Positions 18,395 through 27,866 of a stretch of DNA of 64,000 nucleotides are shown here, in pieces. How positions within the stretch are numbered: position 1 is the stretch's first letter; every line of letters begins with the position of its first letter. A model generated the notes under the pieces. That model was given only the letters and a program-made list of their open reading frames with translations. It was not told where the DNA came from and made no database searches. The translations under genes and the position numbers were made by a program. The stretch is from Streptomyces calvus (GTDB taxonomy: Bacteria > Actinomycetota > Actinomycetes > Streptomycetales > Streptomycetaceae): positions 62,001 to 126,000 of the forward strand of contig NZ_VCNP01000040.1 of the NCBI RefSeq assembly GCF_006782915.1, given 5' to 3'.

Positions 18395-19029
18395 GCCGTG
18401 GCCCTGCCCACCACCGGGGCGAGCCCCGCCGACCTCGCCACCGCGGCCTCGTCGCCGCACTCCGCCAGCCAGTTGGCCAGCATCCGGTGCCCGTGCTCGG
18501 TCAGCACCGACTCGGGATGGAACTGCACGCCCTCCACCAGGAGTTCACGGTGCCTCAGCCCCATCACGATGCCGTCCGGCGTCCGGGCCGTGACCTCCAG
18601 CTCCGGCGGCACCGTGGCCGGCTCGGCGGCCAGCGAGTGGTAGCGGGTCGCCGTGAACGGTGAGGGCAGCCCCGCGAAGACGCCCTTGCCCTCGTGCTCC
18701 ACCGGCGAGGTCTTGCCGTGCAGCAACTCGGGCGCACGGTCCACGACACCGCCGTACGCCACCTGCATCGACTGCATGCCGAGGCAGACGCCGAAGACCG
18801 GCACCCCGGTCGACGCGCAGTGCCGCACCATGTCCACGCAGACACCGGCCTCCTCGGGAGTGCCGGGCCCCGGGGAGAGCAGCACCCCGTCGAAACCGTC
18901 CTGGGCGTGCTCGGTCGAGACCTCGTCGTTGCGCAGGACCTCGCACTCGGCGCCCAGCTGGTACAGGTACTGGACCAGGTTGAAGACGAAGCTGTCGTAG
19001 TTGTCGACGACGAGAATGCGCGCGCTCAC
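18391..19029 (-). CDS. pabA: Glutamine amidotransferase, PabA/TrpG type
   Basis: 212 residues, class I glutamine amidotransferase. ILVVDNYDSFVFNLVQYL opens the fold, LLSPGPGTPEEAG forms the oxyanion loop, GVCLGMQ carries the nucleophilic Cys, and GVQFHPES carries the His of the triad. It supplies ammonia to 4-amino-4-deoxychorismate or anthranilate synthase; with no trpE, trpD or trpC gene beside it, aminodeoxychorismate (folate) use is as likely as tryptophan. GTG start overlaps the stop of the small membrane protein gene upstream, so four genes are tightly coupled here. Confidence 0.92.
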   Translation of the reverse strand: MSARILVVDNYDSFVFNLVQYLYQLGAECEVLRNDEVSTEHAQDGFDGVLLSPGPGTPEEAGVCVDMVRHCASTGVPVFGVCLGMQSMQVAYGGVVDRAPELLHGKTSPVEHEGKGVFAGLPSPFTATRYHSLAAEPATVPPELEVTARTPDGIVMGLRHRELLVEGVQFHPESVLTEHGHRMLANWLAECGDEAAVARSAGLAPVVGRATA

Positions 19030-19187
19030 TGGTTGTCCACCGTCACATCATTGAAGGGCAGCAGCGGCTCGGCCCACGGGAAGACGTACTGGAAGAGGAT
19101 GTAGACCACGGCGATGATCAGCACGAGTGAGATGAGTGCCTTCACCCATGCATTGCCCGGCAGATGCCGCCAGATCCAGCTGTACAT
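19026..19187 (-). CDS. 53-residue single-span membrane protein
   Basis: A short conserved-looking frame: MYSWIWRHLPGNAWVKALIS, then a hydrophobic stretch LVLIIAVVYILFQYVFPW that would span the membrane once, and an acidic tail (FNDVTVDNQ). The ATG at 19187 has GGAAGG about 5 nt upstream. Its stop overlaps the pabA start by 4 bp. Position between DUF881 and pabA suggests an envelope role shared with the sortase genes. Function unknown. Confidence 0.75.
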   Translation of the reverse strand: MYSWIWRHLPGNAWVKALISLVLIIAVVYILFQYVFPWAEPLLPFNDVTVDNQ

Positions 19188-19367
19188 GCCGTCCCTTCCG
19201 TCGTACCACGGCACCAGACCCACGCCGTACGCCAACAGACTAACGGCGCAACGCCTCCGGTTTCCCGGCCTCCGCGAGGCTCCGTGACGGCCGCGCGGCC
19301 GTGGCCGCAGGCTGCGGGCACCCATACGTACGTGGCCTGGGACCGATCGCCTCGACGGCGGGTGGTT

Positions 19368-19381
19368 GTTCCACGTGAAAC
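19368..19381. other. parS-like site, one mismatch
   Basis: GTTCCACGTGAAAC differs from the parS consensus GTTTCACGTGAAAC at one base. It lies in the gap downstream of the DUF881 gene, in tandem with a second identical variant. Confidence 0.7.
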
Positions 19382-19403
19382 ACCGCTCCGGCCGCGCGTG
19401 CGT

Positions 19404-19417
19404 GTTCCACGTGAAAC
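19404..19417. other. parS-like site, one mismatch
   Basis: Second copy of GTTCCACGTGAAAC, 36 bp from the first (start to start) and 9 bp short of the DUF881 stop codon. Both copies carry the same T-to-C change. Confidence 0.7.
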
Positions 19418-19426
19418 AACGACCGG

Positions 19427-20206
19427 CTACTCGGTGGGCTCGGCGTAGCGGAGATCCACGGTCCCCGAGTAGCCGGGCAGCGTCACCGTTCCGTTGTCCT
19501 CGACCTTCCAGCCGAGGCCGTAGACATTGACGTACACCATGTAGTTCTGGATGGCCGGCGAGGCGGAGAGCGCCTTCTTCAGCTTCTCCGGGTCCCCGAC
19601 CGCAGTGATCTTGTACGGCGGCGAGTAGACGCGGCCCTGGAGGATCAGGGTGTTGCCCACGCAGCGCACGGCACTGGTGGAGATCAGCCGCTGGTCCATG
19701 ACCTTGATGCCCTCGGCGCCGCCCTGCCACAGCGCGTTCACCACGGCCTGGAGGTCCTGCTGGTGGATGACCAGATAGTCGGGCTGCGGCTCGGGATAGC
19801 CGGGCAGCTTGGCGGTGGCGTCCGGCGGGGCGTCGTTGAGGGTGACCGTGATCGCCTCGCCCTTGAGCTTCTGCGTGCCGGCGCGCTCCTCCAGGTCGGC
19901 GAGCTTGTCGTCCTCCGCCCCGGTGCCGCCGTCGTCGCCCTCGGCGAAGTTCTCTATCTCCTGGCGCAACGCGCCGTTGGACTCTTCGAGCCGGCCGTTC
20001 TTGAGGCTGCGCTCGTGGATCAGGTCGGAGAGCTTCAGCAGCGAGGCGTCCGTACGGATGTCGGTGCCCTTGGCCGTGTCGAAGCTGGTGAAGAAGATCA
20101 GTCCCGCGAGCGCGAAGACGGCAGCCGTGAGGATCCGCACGGGCCGGAAACGGCGTCGGCGGGCAGGACTGGATTCCATCCCGGGGAAGTCGGCAGAATT
20201 GCTCAA
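19427..20206 (-). CDS. DUF881 family membrane-anchored protein
   Basis: 259 residues from a TTG at 20206 preceded by AAGGG; an ATG at 20179 (MESSPARRRR) is the alternative. A basic cytoplasmic start leads into one membrane helix (ILTAAVFALAGLIFFTSF). A coiled-coil stretch follows (about 60-95, rich in Leu/Glu). The DUF881 domain has ITVTLNDAPP, YLVIHQQDLQAVVNALWQGG, RCVGNTLILQGRVYSPPYKI and VDLRYAEPTE. DUF881 proteins occur beside division and envelope genes in actinobacteria and firmicutes; the biochemical role is unknown. Divergent from crgA. Confidence 0.9.
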   Translation of the reverse strand: MSNSADFPGMESSPARRRRFRPVRILTAAVFALAGLIFFTSFDTAKGTDIRTDASLLKLSDLIHERSLKNGRLEESNGALRQEIENFAEGDDGGTGAEDDKLADLEERAGTQKLKGEAITVTLNDAPPDATAKLPGYPEPQPDYLVIHQQDLQAVVNALWQGGAEGIKVMDQRLISTSAVRCVGNTLILQGRVYSPPYKITAVGDPEKLKKALSASPAIQNYMVYVNVYGLGWKVEDNGTVTLPGYSGTVDLRYAEPTE

Positions 20207-20347
20207 CGTACCCTTATCTCCTTCGGCGCCGCGGAAGCACTACGCTAACGGACGCCCGGGGGAGAGCTCAGAGTCCCCTTGTACGCTGCCCCGAGCCCGA
20301 CCCAGTTCCCTGCGCGGCCACGCAGCGCATCGACAGGAGAGACCCTC

Positions 20348-20602
20348 GTGCCGAAGTCACGTATCCGCAAGAAGGCCGACTACACGCCGCCGCCGGCGAA
20401 GCAGGCGACGGCCCTGAAGCTGACCAACCGTGCCTGGGTCGCGCCGGTGATGCTGGCTCTGTTCCTCATCGGCCTGGCCTGGATCGTCGTCTTCTACGTC
20501 ACCGACGGCTCGCTGCCCCTCGACGCCCTCGGCAACTGGAACATCGTGGTGGGCTTCGGGTTCATCGCCGCGGGATTCGGCGTCTCCACCCAGTGGAAGT
20601 AG
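20348..20602 (+). CDS. crgA: Cell division protein CrgA
   Basis: 84 residues, GTG start with AGGAGA about 7 nt upstream. A basic N terminus (PKSRIRKKADYTPPP) is followed by two transmembrane helices (WVAPVMLALFLIGLAWIVVF and WNIVVGFGFIAAGFGV) and a very short tail. This is the CrgA layout. In Streptomyces CrgA inhibits or coordinates FtsZ ring formation during aerial septation; in mycobacteria it contacts FtsZ, FtsQ, FtsI and FtsL. A strong hairpin follows the gene. Confidence 0.95.
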   Translation: MPKSRIRKKADYTPPPAKQATALKLTNRAWVAPVMLALFLIGLAWIVVFYVTDGSLPLDALGNWNIVVGFGFIAAGFGVSTQWK

Positions 20603-20621
20603 CGCTCGCCGCACGGTGAGC

Positions 20622-20664
20622 ACAACTCTGCCCAGGGCTGTCCATCAGCTCTGGGCAGAGTTGT
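20622..20664. terminator. Hairpin terminator after crgA
   Basis: Perfect 14-bp arms 20622-20635 and 20651-20664 (ACAACTCTGCCCAG) with an inner GCTG/CAGC helix. It sits between crgA and the convergent rhomboid gene. Confidence 0.85.
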
Positions 20665-20672
20665 CCCCTGAG

Positions 20673-20873
20673 TTATCCACAGCCGTTGTCCACATGGGGA
20701 AAAGGAAAGACGATCTGTGGATAACCCTTCGAGGGTTGACGCCGGTGTGACAGAAGCACCGGCAACCGAAAGCCTGTTCGCCAACGGCCTGACCTGCGCA
20801 AACACGGGCCGGTCACCGAGGGCACAGATGTTCCCGCACACCGTGCACAAGATCCGCCACACGCTGTGGACAA
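20673..20873. promoter_or_regulatory. Cluster of four perfect DnaA boxes outside oriC
   Basis: TTATCCACA (20673-20681), TTGTCCACA (20686-20694), TGTGGATAA (20716-20724) and TGTGGACAA (20865-20873) are each perfect DnaA boxes on one or other strand. They lie in the 280-bp gap between convergent genes, where no promoter is needed. Clusters of strong boxes near oriC are known in S. coelicolor to titrate DnaA and restrain initiation. The gap holds no gene. Confidence 0.7.
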
Positions 20874-20882
20874 CCGCGGTGC

Positions 20883-21770
20883 TCAGGTGAGCTGTGCCGT
20901 CCTCAACAGGGTCAACAGGACGACCGCGGCCAGCACCAGTGCACAGGTCCCGTACTGCACCAGCGTCCGCCGATCGCGCGGGGCGTGGACCATGGCGTAC
21001 CCGATGACCACACCGGCGACGAGCCCGCCGATGTGGGCCTGCCAGGCGATGTTGCTCCAGCCGAAGGTGAAGATGAGGTTGATCACCAGCAGCGCGATGA
21101 TCGGCCGCATGTCGTAACGGAGCCGGCGCATCAGTACGGCGGTCGCGCCGAACAGTCCGAAGATGGCACCGGACGCGCCGAGCGAGGCCGTGGTCCCCGA
21201 GGCCAGCAGATAGGTCAGCGCGCTGCCCGCCAGGCCGGAGATCAGATAGAGCGCGAGGTAACGAGCCCGGCCCAGCGCCTGCTCCAGTGGTCCGCCGAGC
21301 CACCACAGACTGAGCATGTTGAAGGCGATGTGCCAGATCTCCTCGTGCGTGAACATCGAGGTGACCAGGCGGTACCACTCGCCGTCGGCCACTCCCGAGG
21401 ACGGCAGGAACGGCGCCGGCGGCCACACCCCGATGAGATAGAGATCGCGCAGCAGCGACGGCCGGACCTGGACGGCGAGGAACACCGCGACATTGATCCC
21501 GAGCAGGATCTTGGTCAGCAGCCGGGGGTCGGCGGCGACGGTGCCGCCGGCGATCGTGCGCGGCAGGGCGGCCGAGGGCGCGTGCCCCGTGCCCGTGCCG
21601 CTGCGCACGCACTCCGGGCACTGGAAACCGACCGAGGCGTCGACCATGCACTCGGGGCAGATCGGGCGCTCGCACCGGGTGCAGCGGACGCCGGTCTCAC
21701 GGTCCGGGTGGCGATAGCAGACGGGGACGCTCCGGGCGTCCTGCGCGCTGCCGGCGGCCTGGTCGTCCAT
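20883..21770 (-). CDS. Rhomboid family intramembrane serine protease with zinc-ribbon N terminus
   Basis: 295 residues; the ATG at 21770 has AGGGG five bases upstream. Residues 18-55 contain paired cysteines (CYRH, CTRCERPICPEC, CPEC), a small zinc-binding module common in actinobacterial rhomboids. Six membrane helices follow. The catalytic pair is Ser200 in GASGAIFG and His246 in QAHIGGLVAG; WHIAFNMLSLWWLG carries the conserved H-x-x-x-N. It should cleave membrane helices of unknown substrates. It is co-directional with the cyclophilin gene upstream. Confidence 0.93.
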   Translation of the reverse strand: MDDQAAGSAQDARSVPVCYRHPDRETGVRCTRCERPICPECMVDASVGFQCPECVRSGTGTGHAPSAALPRTIAGGTVAADPRLLTKILLGINVAVFLAVQVRPSLLRDLYLIGVWPPAPFLPSSGVADGEWYRLVTSMFTHEEIWHIAFNMLSLWWLGGPLEQALGRARYLALYLISGLAGSALTYLLASGTTASLGASGAIFGLFGATAVLMRRLRYDMRPIIALLVINLIFTFGWSNIAWQAHIGGLVAGVVIGYAMVHAPRDRRTLVQYGTCALVLAAVVLLTLLRTAQLT

Positions 21771-21800
21771 GGGCACCCCTAGGTCGTGTGGAAAAGCCCC

Positions 21801-21830
21801 GCCCCGCCCATCCTTACGGATGAGCGGGGC
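21801..21830 (-). terminator. Rho-independent terminator of the cyclophilin gene
   Basis: 13-bp arms 21801-21813 and 21818-21830 (one mismatch) with a TTAC loop; on the minus strand the stem is followed by TTTTCC. Confidence 0.85.
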
Positions 21831-21873
21831 GATTGGTTCCCTTGGAGGGCTTTCGCGCTCCGGGGACGAGGGA

Positions 21874-22401
21874 TCAGCCCTCGCGGATCTCGACGGACTC
21901 GATCACCACGTCGTTCACCGGACGGTCGGTGCGCGGGTTGGTCTGCGTGGCGGCGATGGTGTCGACGACCTTCTGGCTGGCGGCGTCGGCGACCTCGCCG
22001 AAGATGGTGTGCTTGCGGTTCAGCCACGCCGTCGGAGCGACGGTGATGAAGAACTGCGAGCCGTTGGTGCCCGGGCCGGCGTTGGCCATCGCCAGCAGGT
22101 AGGGCTTGTCGAAGCGCAGGTCCGGGTGGAACTCGTCCTCGAACTGGTAGCCGGGACCGCCGGTGCCGTTGCCCAGCGGGTCACCGCCCTGGATCATGAA
22201 GCCGCTGATCACCCGGTGGAAGACCGTGCCGTCGTAGAGCTTGTCCGTGGACTTCTTGCCGGTCTGGGGGTGGGTCCACTCCCGCTCGCCCTTGGCGAGC
22301 TCGACGAAGTTCTTGACCGTGATGGGCGCCTGGTTCGGGAAGAGCCGGACCTCGATGTCGCCGTGATTGGTCTTCAGGGTGGCGGTGAGCTGCTCAGCCA
22401 C
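21874..22401 (-). CDS. ppiA: Peptidyl-prolyl cis-trans isomerase, cyclophilin type
   Basis: 175 residues; the GTG at 22401 has GGAAGG six bases upstream. The whole protein is a cyclophilin domain: LFPNQAPITVKNFVELA, FHRVISGFMIQGGDP (catalytic Arg and the FxxQ element), NAGPGTNGSQFFIT, and HTIFGEV. No signal peptide or membrane helix, so it acts in the cytoplasm in protein folding. It has its own terminator. Confidence 0.95.
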   Translation of the reverse strand: MAEQLTATLKTNHGDIEVRLFPNQAPITVKNFVELAKGEREWTHPQTGKKSTDKLYDGTVFHRVISGFMIQGGDPLGNGTGGPGYQFEDEFHPDLRFDKPYLLAMANAGPGTNGSQFFITVAPTAWLNRKHTIFGEVADAASQKVVDTIAATQTNPRTDRPVNDVVIESVEIREG

Positions 22402-22740
22402 GATGTGCCTTCCGTTGTCTTTCCGTGACTCCCTGATCCTCGCACGGACGGGGCGCCTAGTCGCCCGGCGCCCGTTCACAGGACGGCAACCGGGCCGTTC
22501 CGCTTGCGGAAAAGCAGCCCGCTGGGGCCCGGACGGGGGCGTATGGCGCCGATCCGTGGCATTGTCGACGGCAAGCTCCCGTTACCCGTGGTTCATCCGT
22601 TATCACCCTTGATATCGCAATCGATCGACTCCACCCGGCACCCGTATGCCCGACCGCGCATGCCCGACGGTGAGGCGGCAGGCATGATCCGTAAAAGGGT
22701 GGAAAGTCGAAATACCGTACGCCACCGAGGAGGAGGAACC
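22402..22740. other. Divergent intergenic region, ppiA / Ala-rich protein
   Basis: 339 bp without a credible gene. It must hold the two divergent promoters. A -10-like TACCGT at 22713-22718 lies just ahead of the ribosome site of the right-hand gene but without a recognisable -35. Confidence 0.4.
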
Positions 22741-23442
22741 GTGACCCGCATCGACAGCGTGCGCGCCGCGACCGGTTCGGCGAAGGACAGCGTGCTGCAC
22801 GCCGCGGAAGTGGTGGCGCCTTACGCCGACACGGCCAAGGTCAGGGCCGCGCACTACGCACAGGAGGCCCGCGTACGGCTGGCGCCCAAGGTGACGCAGG
22901 CCGCCGGACAGGCCCGCGTCCAGTACGGAGCCCATGTGCAGCCGTATCTGGAGCAGGCCCGGACGCATGTGCCGCCGAAGGTCGACAAGGCCGCCCAGCA
23001 GGCCGCCGCCCGGACTCGCCAGGCCGCCCGGCAGGCGGCCGACTACTCCCTGCCGAGGATCGAACAGGCGGTGGCCGTCGCCGGTCCCGCGAAGGACGAG
23101 GCCGCGGCCCGCAGCGCGGCCGCGCTGGCGGCGCTGCGCGGCCAGGTCTCGGCCCGCCAGATCCAGAAGCTGGTGCGCAAGCAGCAGCGACGGGCGAAGG
23201 CCGGCCGCGCCGCGAGGACCGTCCTGATCCTGGGCGCCGTCGCCGGAGGTGCTTTCGCCGTCTGGAAGTGGTGGGACAAGCAGGCCAACCCGGACTGGCT
23301 CGTGGAGCCGCCGGCCGCGACGGATGTCTCGGGAGCGACCGAGCTGACGTCGGTGGACGGAACGGACCGGTCGGCCCTCGACCCGGAGGTCGAGGCCAAG
23401 GAGGCCGAGGAAGAGGCCGCCCGGCGCGACCAGGCGCCCTGA
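22741..23442 (+). CDS. Ala/Arg-rich helical membrane protein (DUF5324-like)
   Basis: 233 residues; GAGGAGGAGG is directly upstream of the GTG start. Residues 1-150 are long amphipathic Ala/Gln/Arg-rich helices with 11-residue-like periodicity (KVRAAHYAQEARVRLAPKVT). They resemble apolipoprotein- or LEA-type helices that can lie on membranes. One transmembrane helix follows a Lys/Arg-rich patch (TVLILGAVAGGAFAVWKWW, about 165-183), then an acidic tail. I associate it with a Streptomyces DUF5324 family, from memory only. Function unknown; membrane-shape or stress roles would be guesses. Confidence 0.8.
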   Translation: MTRIDSVRAATGSAKDSVLHAAEVVAPYADTAKVRAAHYAQEARVRLAPKVTQAAGQARVQYGAHVQPYLEQARTHVPPKVDKAAQQAAARTRQAARQAADYSLPRIEQAVAVAGPAKDEAAARSAAALAALRGQVSARQIQKLVRKQQRRAKAGRAARTVLILGAVAGGAFAVWKWWDKQANPDWLVEPPAATDVSGATELTSVDGTDRSALDPEVEAKEAEEEAARRDQAP

Positions 23443-23464
23443 TACGCAGCGATACCAACAGTGC

Positions 23465-23499
23465 GGTGGGGGCGGGAGACCTGGTCTCCCGCCCCCACC
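23465..23499 (+). terminator. GC-rich hairpin after the Ala-rich protein gene
   Basis: Perfect 16-bp arms 23465-23480 and 23484-23499 with a CTG loop, 22 bp beyond the stop codon. No T tract follows. Confidence 0.7.
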
Positions 23500-23509
23500 G
23501 ATCAGCACT

Positions 23510-23523
23510 GTTTCACGTGAAAC
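23510..23523. other. parS site
   Basis: Perfect GTTTCACGTGAAAC, extended to an 18-bp palindrome (CTG...CAG). It lies between two terminator hairpins in an intergenic gap. Confidence 0.95.
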
Positions 23524-23527
23524 AGCG

Positions 23528-23569
23528 AACCCCTCTCACTGCGTTTCTGCAGGTGAGAGGGGTTTTCTT
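23528..23569 (+). terminator. Hairpin with T tract
   Basis: 12-bp arms 23528-23539 and 23553-23564 (AACCCCTCTCAC) followed by TTTTCTT on the plus strand. It also sits just past the 3' end of the convergent tRNA-Ala. Confidence 0.85.
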
Positions 23570-23570
23570 G

Positions 23571-23643
23571 TGGAGCCTAGGGGAGTCGAACCCCTGACAT
23601 CTGCCATGCAAAGACAGCGCTCTACCAACTGAGCTAAGGCCCC
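23571..23643 (-). tRNA. tRNA-Ala (anticodon TGC)
   Basis: 73 nt. The acceptor GGGGCCT pairs with AGGCTCC (one G-U) and the discriminator is A. The D arm is GCTCAGTTGGTAGAGC and the anticodon stem CTGTC/GGCAG holds loop TTTGCAT (anticodon TGC). The T arm is CAGGGGTTCGACTCCCCTA. CCA is not encoded. Confidence 0.96.
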
Positions 23644-23823
23644 GAAGGAAAGCGTCCACCGGGAGATACACATCCGGGTGGGCGCCCGGGACCAGAGTAC
23701 CGGGTCCCCCCGGGATTTCCGCAAAAGGATTAGGGGTCCCCGTGACCGACCACTCTCCGTAAGATGCTCGGCGTGGTTCGCTACAGCGAACCGCGGTTCA
23801 TGGGGAAGCGATGGGGAGACGCA

Positions 23824-24372
23824 ATGGACGCCGCACAGCAGGAAGCCACCGCAAGAGCGCGGGAACTGCAGCGGAATTGGTATGGGGAGCCGTTGGGGGC
23901 GCTCTTCCGCAGGCTCATAGACGACCTCGGCCTCAACCAGGCTCGTCTCGCGGGGGTACTGGGGCTGTCGGCACCGATGCTGTCCCAGCTGATGAGCGGT
24001 CAGCGGGCGAAGATCGGTAATCCCGCGGTGGTGCAGCGGGTGCAGCTGCTGCAGGACCTGGCGGGGCAGGTCGCGGACGGCAGCGTCAGCGCGGCCGAGG
24101 CGACCGAGCGCATGGAGGAGATCAAGAAGTCACAGGGCGGCTCGGTCCTCAGCAACACCACCCAGACGACGACCAGTTCGGGGGCGCCGACGGTCAAGCG
24201 GGTGGTGCGCGAGATCCAGTCCCTGCTGCGCTCGGTGGCCGCCGCCGGCGACATCATCGAGGCCGCCGACACTCTCGCTCCCACCCATCCCGAGCTGGCG
24301 GAGTTCCTGCGGGTCTACGGCGCCGGCCGCACCTCGGACGCGGTCACGCACTACCAGTCCCACCAGAGCTGA
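23824..24372 (+). CDS. Helix-turn-helix DNA-binding protein
   Basis: 182 residues from an ATG at 23824 with GGGGAGA about 4 nt upstream; a longer frame from 23764 lacks a ribosome site. The N-terminal third holds an XRE-type helix-turn-helix (LGLNQARLAGVLGLSAPMLS, about 37-57) followed by LMSGQRAKIGNPAVVQRVQLL. A helical C-terminal half (about 120-170) may dimerise. No ligand domain. Position between tRNA-Ala and a Ser/Thr kinase gene, about 140 bp upstream of the kinase start. Regulatory target unknown. Confidence 0.85.
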   Translation: MDAAQQEATARARELQRNWYGEPLGALFRRLIDDLGLNQARLAGVLGLSAPMLSQLMSGQRAKIGNPAVVQRVQLLQDLAGQVADGSVSAAEATERMEEIKKSQGGSVLSNTTQTTTSSGAPTVKRVVREIQSLLRSVAAAGDIIEAADTLAPTHPELAEFLRVYGAGRTSDAVTHYQSHQS

Positions 24373-24513
24373 TCCCCCGCCCGGCGGTCGAAGGGGGTTC
24401 GGCCGGCCGGGACGCGCGGGAAACGGGGGGCACGCGAGGGCTCGGGGGAGTCGTATCGCTCGTCGAGGGGGAGGGACAGGGGGACACCGCAGGGGGAGGA
24501 GCGACGGACAGTC

Positions 24514-26130
<1,617 letters not shown>

Positions 26131-26206
26131 CCACGGGCAGTGGGCGGCCGCCGCCTGTGCCGCCGCCCGTCCGGCCGACGGACCGGTTCCAGCCCGCGGA
26201 TCCGGT

Positions 26207-27592
26207 CTACGCGTCGGCCCGCCGTCGTGCGATCAGCGTCCACACGCCGAGCCCGACCAGCAGGGCGCTGCCGGTGCCGATGCCGCCGGCCGCCAGCGCC
26301 CGGAAGGCGGTGTCGTCGCCCCCGGCCGCCCCGTCGGCGGCCGCCCCCCTGTCCCCGCCCGTGACGGTGAAGACGTCCGACGGCACGGACTCCCCCGCGT
26401 ACCCGGGGCCCTCCTGCGCGTCACCGCTCAGCCGCACCCGCAGGGTCAGCGGCACGGGCCCGTCGCCGAAGGTGGTGGCCACCTCCGCCGAGAGGTGCGC
26501 GACCAGGTAGTACGAACCGGCGAACCGCATCGCCCCGGTCTGGCGGCCGACGGCGTGCCGATTGACGTACGCGACCGGCGGCAGCGGGGCGAGGCTCTCC
26601 GTCTTCTGGCCGCCGTCGTAGCCGACGCCGGCGTCGACGACATGGCCGCGGGCGGGGTTGTAGAGGTCGAGATCCAGCGCGGCCGCGACGTAGCCGCTGC
26701 CGCCCGAGGCCGAACTGCCCAGTTCGGCGGTGGCGTGGAGCTGCCGGCCCCAGTCGACGGGAACCTTGTAGAAGAGGGTCTGGCCGGGTCGAATGTCGTC
26801 CCGCCACACTCCTTGGCCGATGGGGGTGGCGTGGGCGAACCCCGCTCCGCCCGGGCGTCGTTCGGGCTGCCCGGCGACCGGCCGGGGCGTCGCGGAGTTC
26901 CAGTCGCGCGGCGCGCTCGTCGCCCCGGCGCTCTCCACGGGCGGTTCCGACACCGCGGTGAGTTCCATCTCCCAGGGGTCGGGGGAGGAGCCCGGCCCGT
27001 CCGGGTCGACGCGTTCGACGGCCACGTAGTACGTGCCGGCCTCCTTGCACAGGGATCTCCTCGGGGAGATCTCCCGCATCGCCGACGCGGCGACCGGGTG
27101 CGGGCTGCCGGCGGCGCCGAAGCTGGCCGTGTCGACATCGCAGGAGCGGCCCTCGCCGTCCTCCACGTACACCTTCACGCCGTCGATGACGGAGACGGTG
27201 CGGCCGGGCGGGGGGACGGCGGTGGCGGAGGCGTAGACGTTCGTGGCGGCGTCGAGTTCCAGGCGGTAGTAGACCTTGCCGCTCGCCGGCAGTGTGCTCC
27301 GGTAGGTGCGGCCGGGGACCAGTTCCGCGGCGTCCGCGGTGCTCGCCGTCCCCTCGATCCTGCGCGCGTCGTCGTCGAAGGCGTAGCCGCCGGGGTCCTG
27401 GGGCGCCGACCGGTGGCCGCCGGCGGCAGCGGCCCGGACATCGGCCGTGGCGTGGGCCGCCGGCGGCGCGCCCACCGGACCCAGGACCACCACGGACGCG
27501 AGCGCCGCCGCTCCCACGCGTACGGCGTTCGGGAACCGACCGTTCCCGGCCGCCCGGGTGCGCCCCCGCGCCGTACCCCGCCCTGCCCTCAC
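26207..27592 (-). CDS. Secreted, C-terminally membrane-anchored protein of unknown function
   Basis: 461 residues from a GTG at 27592 with GAGGGG 7 nt upstream. An Arg-rich N terminus and hydrophobic core (VGAAALASVVVLGPVGAPPAA, then HATA) form a signal peptide. The large exported part contains two beta-rich repeats resembling each other: AELVPGRTYRSTLPASGKVYYRLELD and a second with RPGQTLFYKVPVDWGRQLHA. These look like carbohydrate-binding/PPC-type sandwich modules. Cys pairs (SCDVD, SLCKEAG) may form a disulfide. A C-terminal helix (IGTGSALLVGLGVWTLIA) followed by RRRADA anchors it. It is convergent with the kinase gene. No enzyme motif seen. Confidence 0.8.
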   Translation of the reverse strand: MRAGRGTARGRTRAAGNGRFPNAVRVGAAALASVVVLGPVGAPPAAHATADVRAAAAGGHRSAPQDPGGYAFDDDARRIEGTASTADAAELVPGRTYRSTLPASGKVYYRLELDAATNVYASATAVPPPGRTVSVIDGVKVYVEDGEGRSCDVDTASFGAAGSPHPVAASAMREISPRRSLCKEAGTYYVAVERVDPDGPGSSPDPWEMELTAVSEPPVESAGATSAPRDWNSATPRPVAGQPERRPGGAGFAHATPIGQGVWRDDIRPGQTLFYKVPVDWGRQLHATAELGSSASGGSGYVAAALDLDLYNPARGHVVDAGVGYDGGQKTESLAPLPPVAYVNRHAVGRQTGAMRFAGSYYLVAHLSAEVATTFGDGPVPLTLRVRLSGDAQEGPGYAGESVPSDVFTVTGGDRGAAADGAAGGDDTAFRALAAGGIGTGSALLVGLGVWTLIARRRADA

Positions 27593-27737
27593 GCGCCACC
27601 CCTCGTCGTCGCCCGCACCGTCGCGCCGCCGCTCATCCTGCCCCGCGGACACGGCCCGTCGGCAAGACCCCGCCGGAAACACACAAAACCCCGACCGCGC
27701 AGGCGGCCGGGGTCTGTTCAGCGTCGGATGTCGGTAC

Positions 27738-27866
27738 TCACGAACCCGTGGGCACGGAGTCAGTCGCCTCCGTCCACAGATCCTGCTCGGCGCGATCCGC
27801 CTGGATCTGGCGGTACACGAGGAGCCCGCCGATGGCGGCCAGTGCGACCAGGAGAAGCTTCTTCAC
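27738..27866 (-). CDS. DLW-39 family small membrane protein
   Basis: 42 residues, GTG start with GAGG 8 nt upstream. MKKLLLVALAAIGGLLVYRQ forms one membrane helix (first residue encoded by GTG) and the tail contains QADRAEQDLWTEATD with the Asp-Leu-Trp signature that names this actinobacterial family of about 39 residues. These genes are typically found close to gyrA, as here. Function unknown. Confidence 0.9.
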   Translation of the reverse strand: MKKLLLVALAAIGGLLVYRQIQADRAEQDLWTEATDSVPTGS

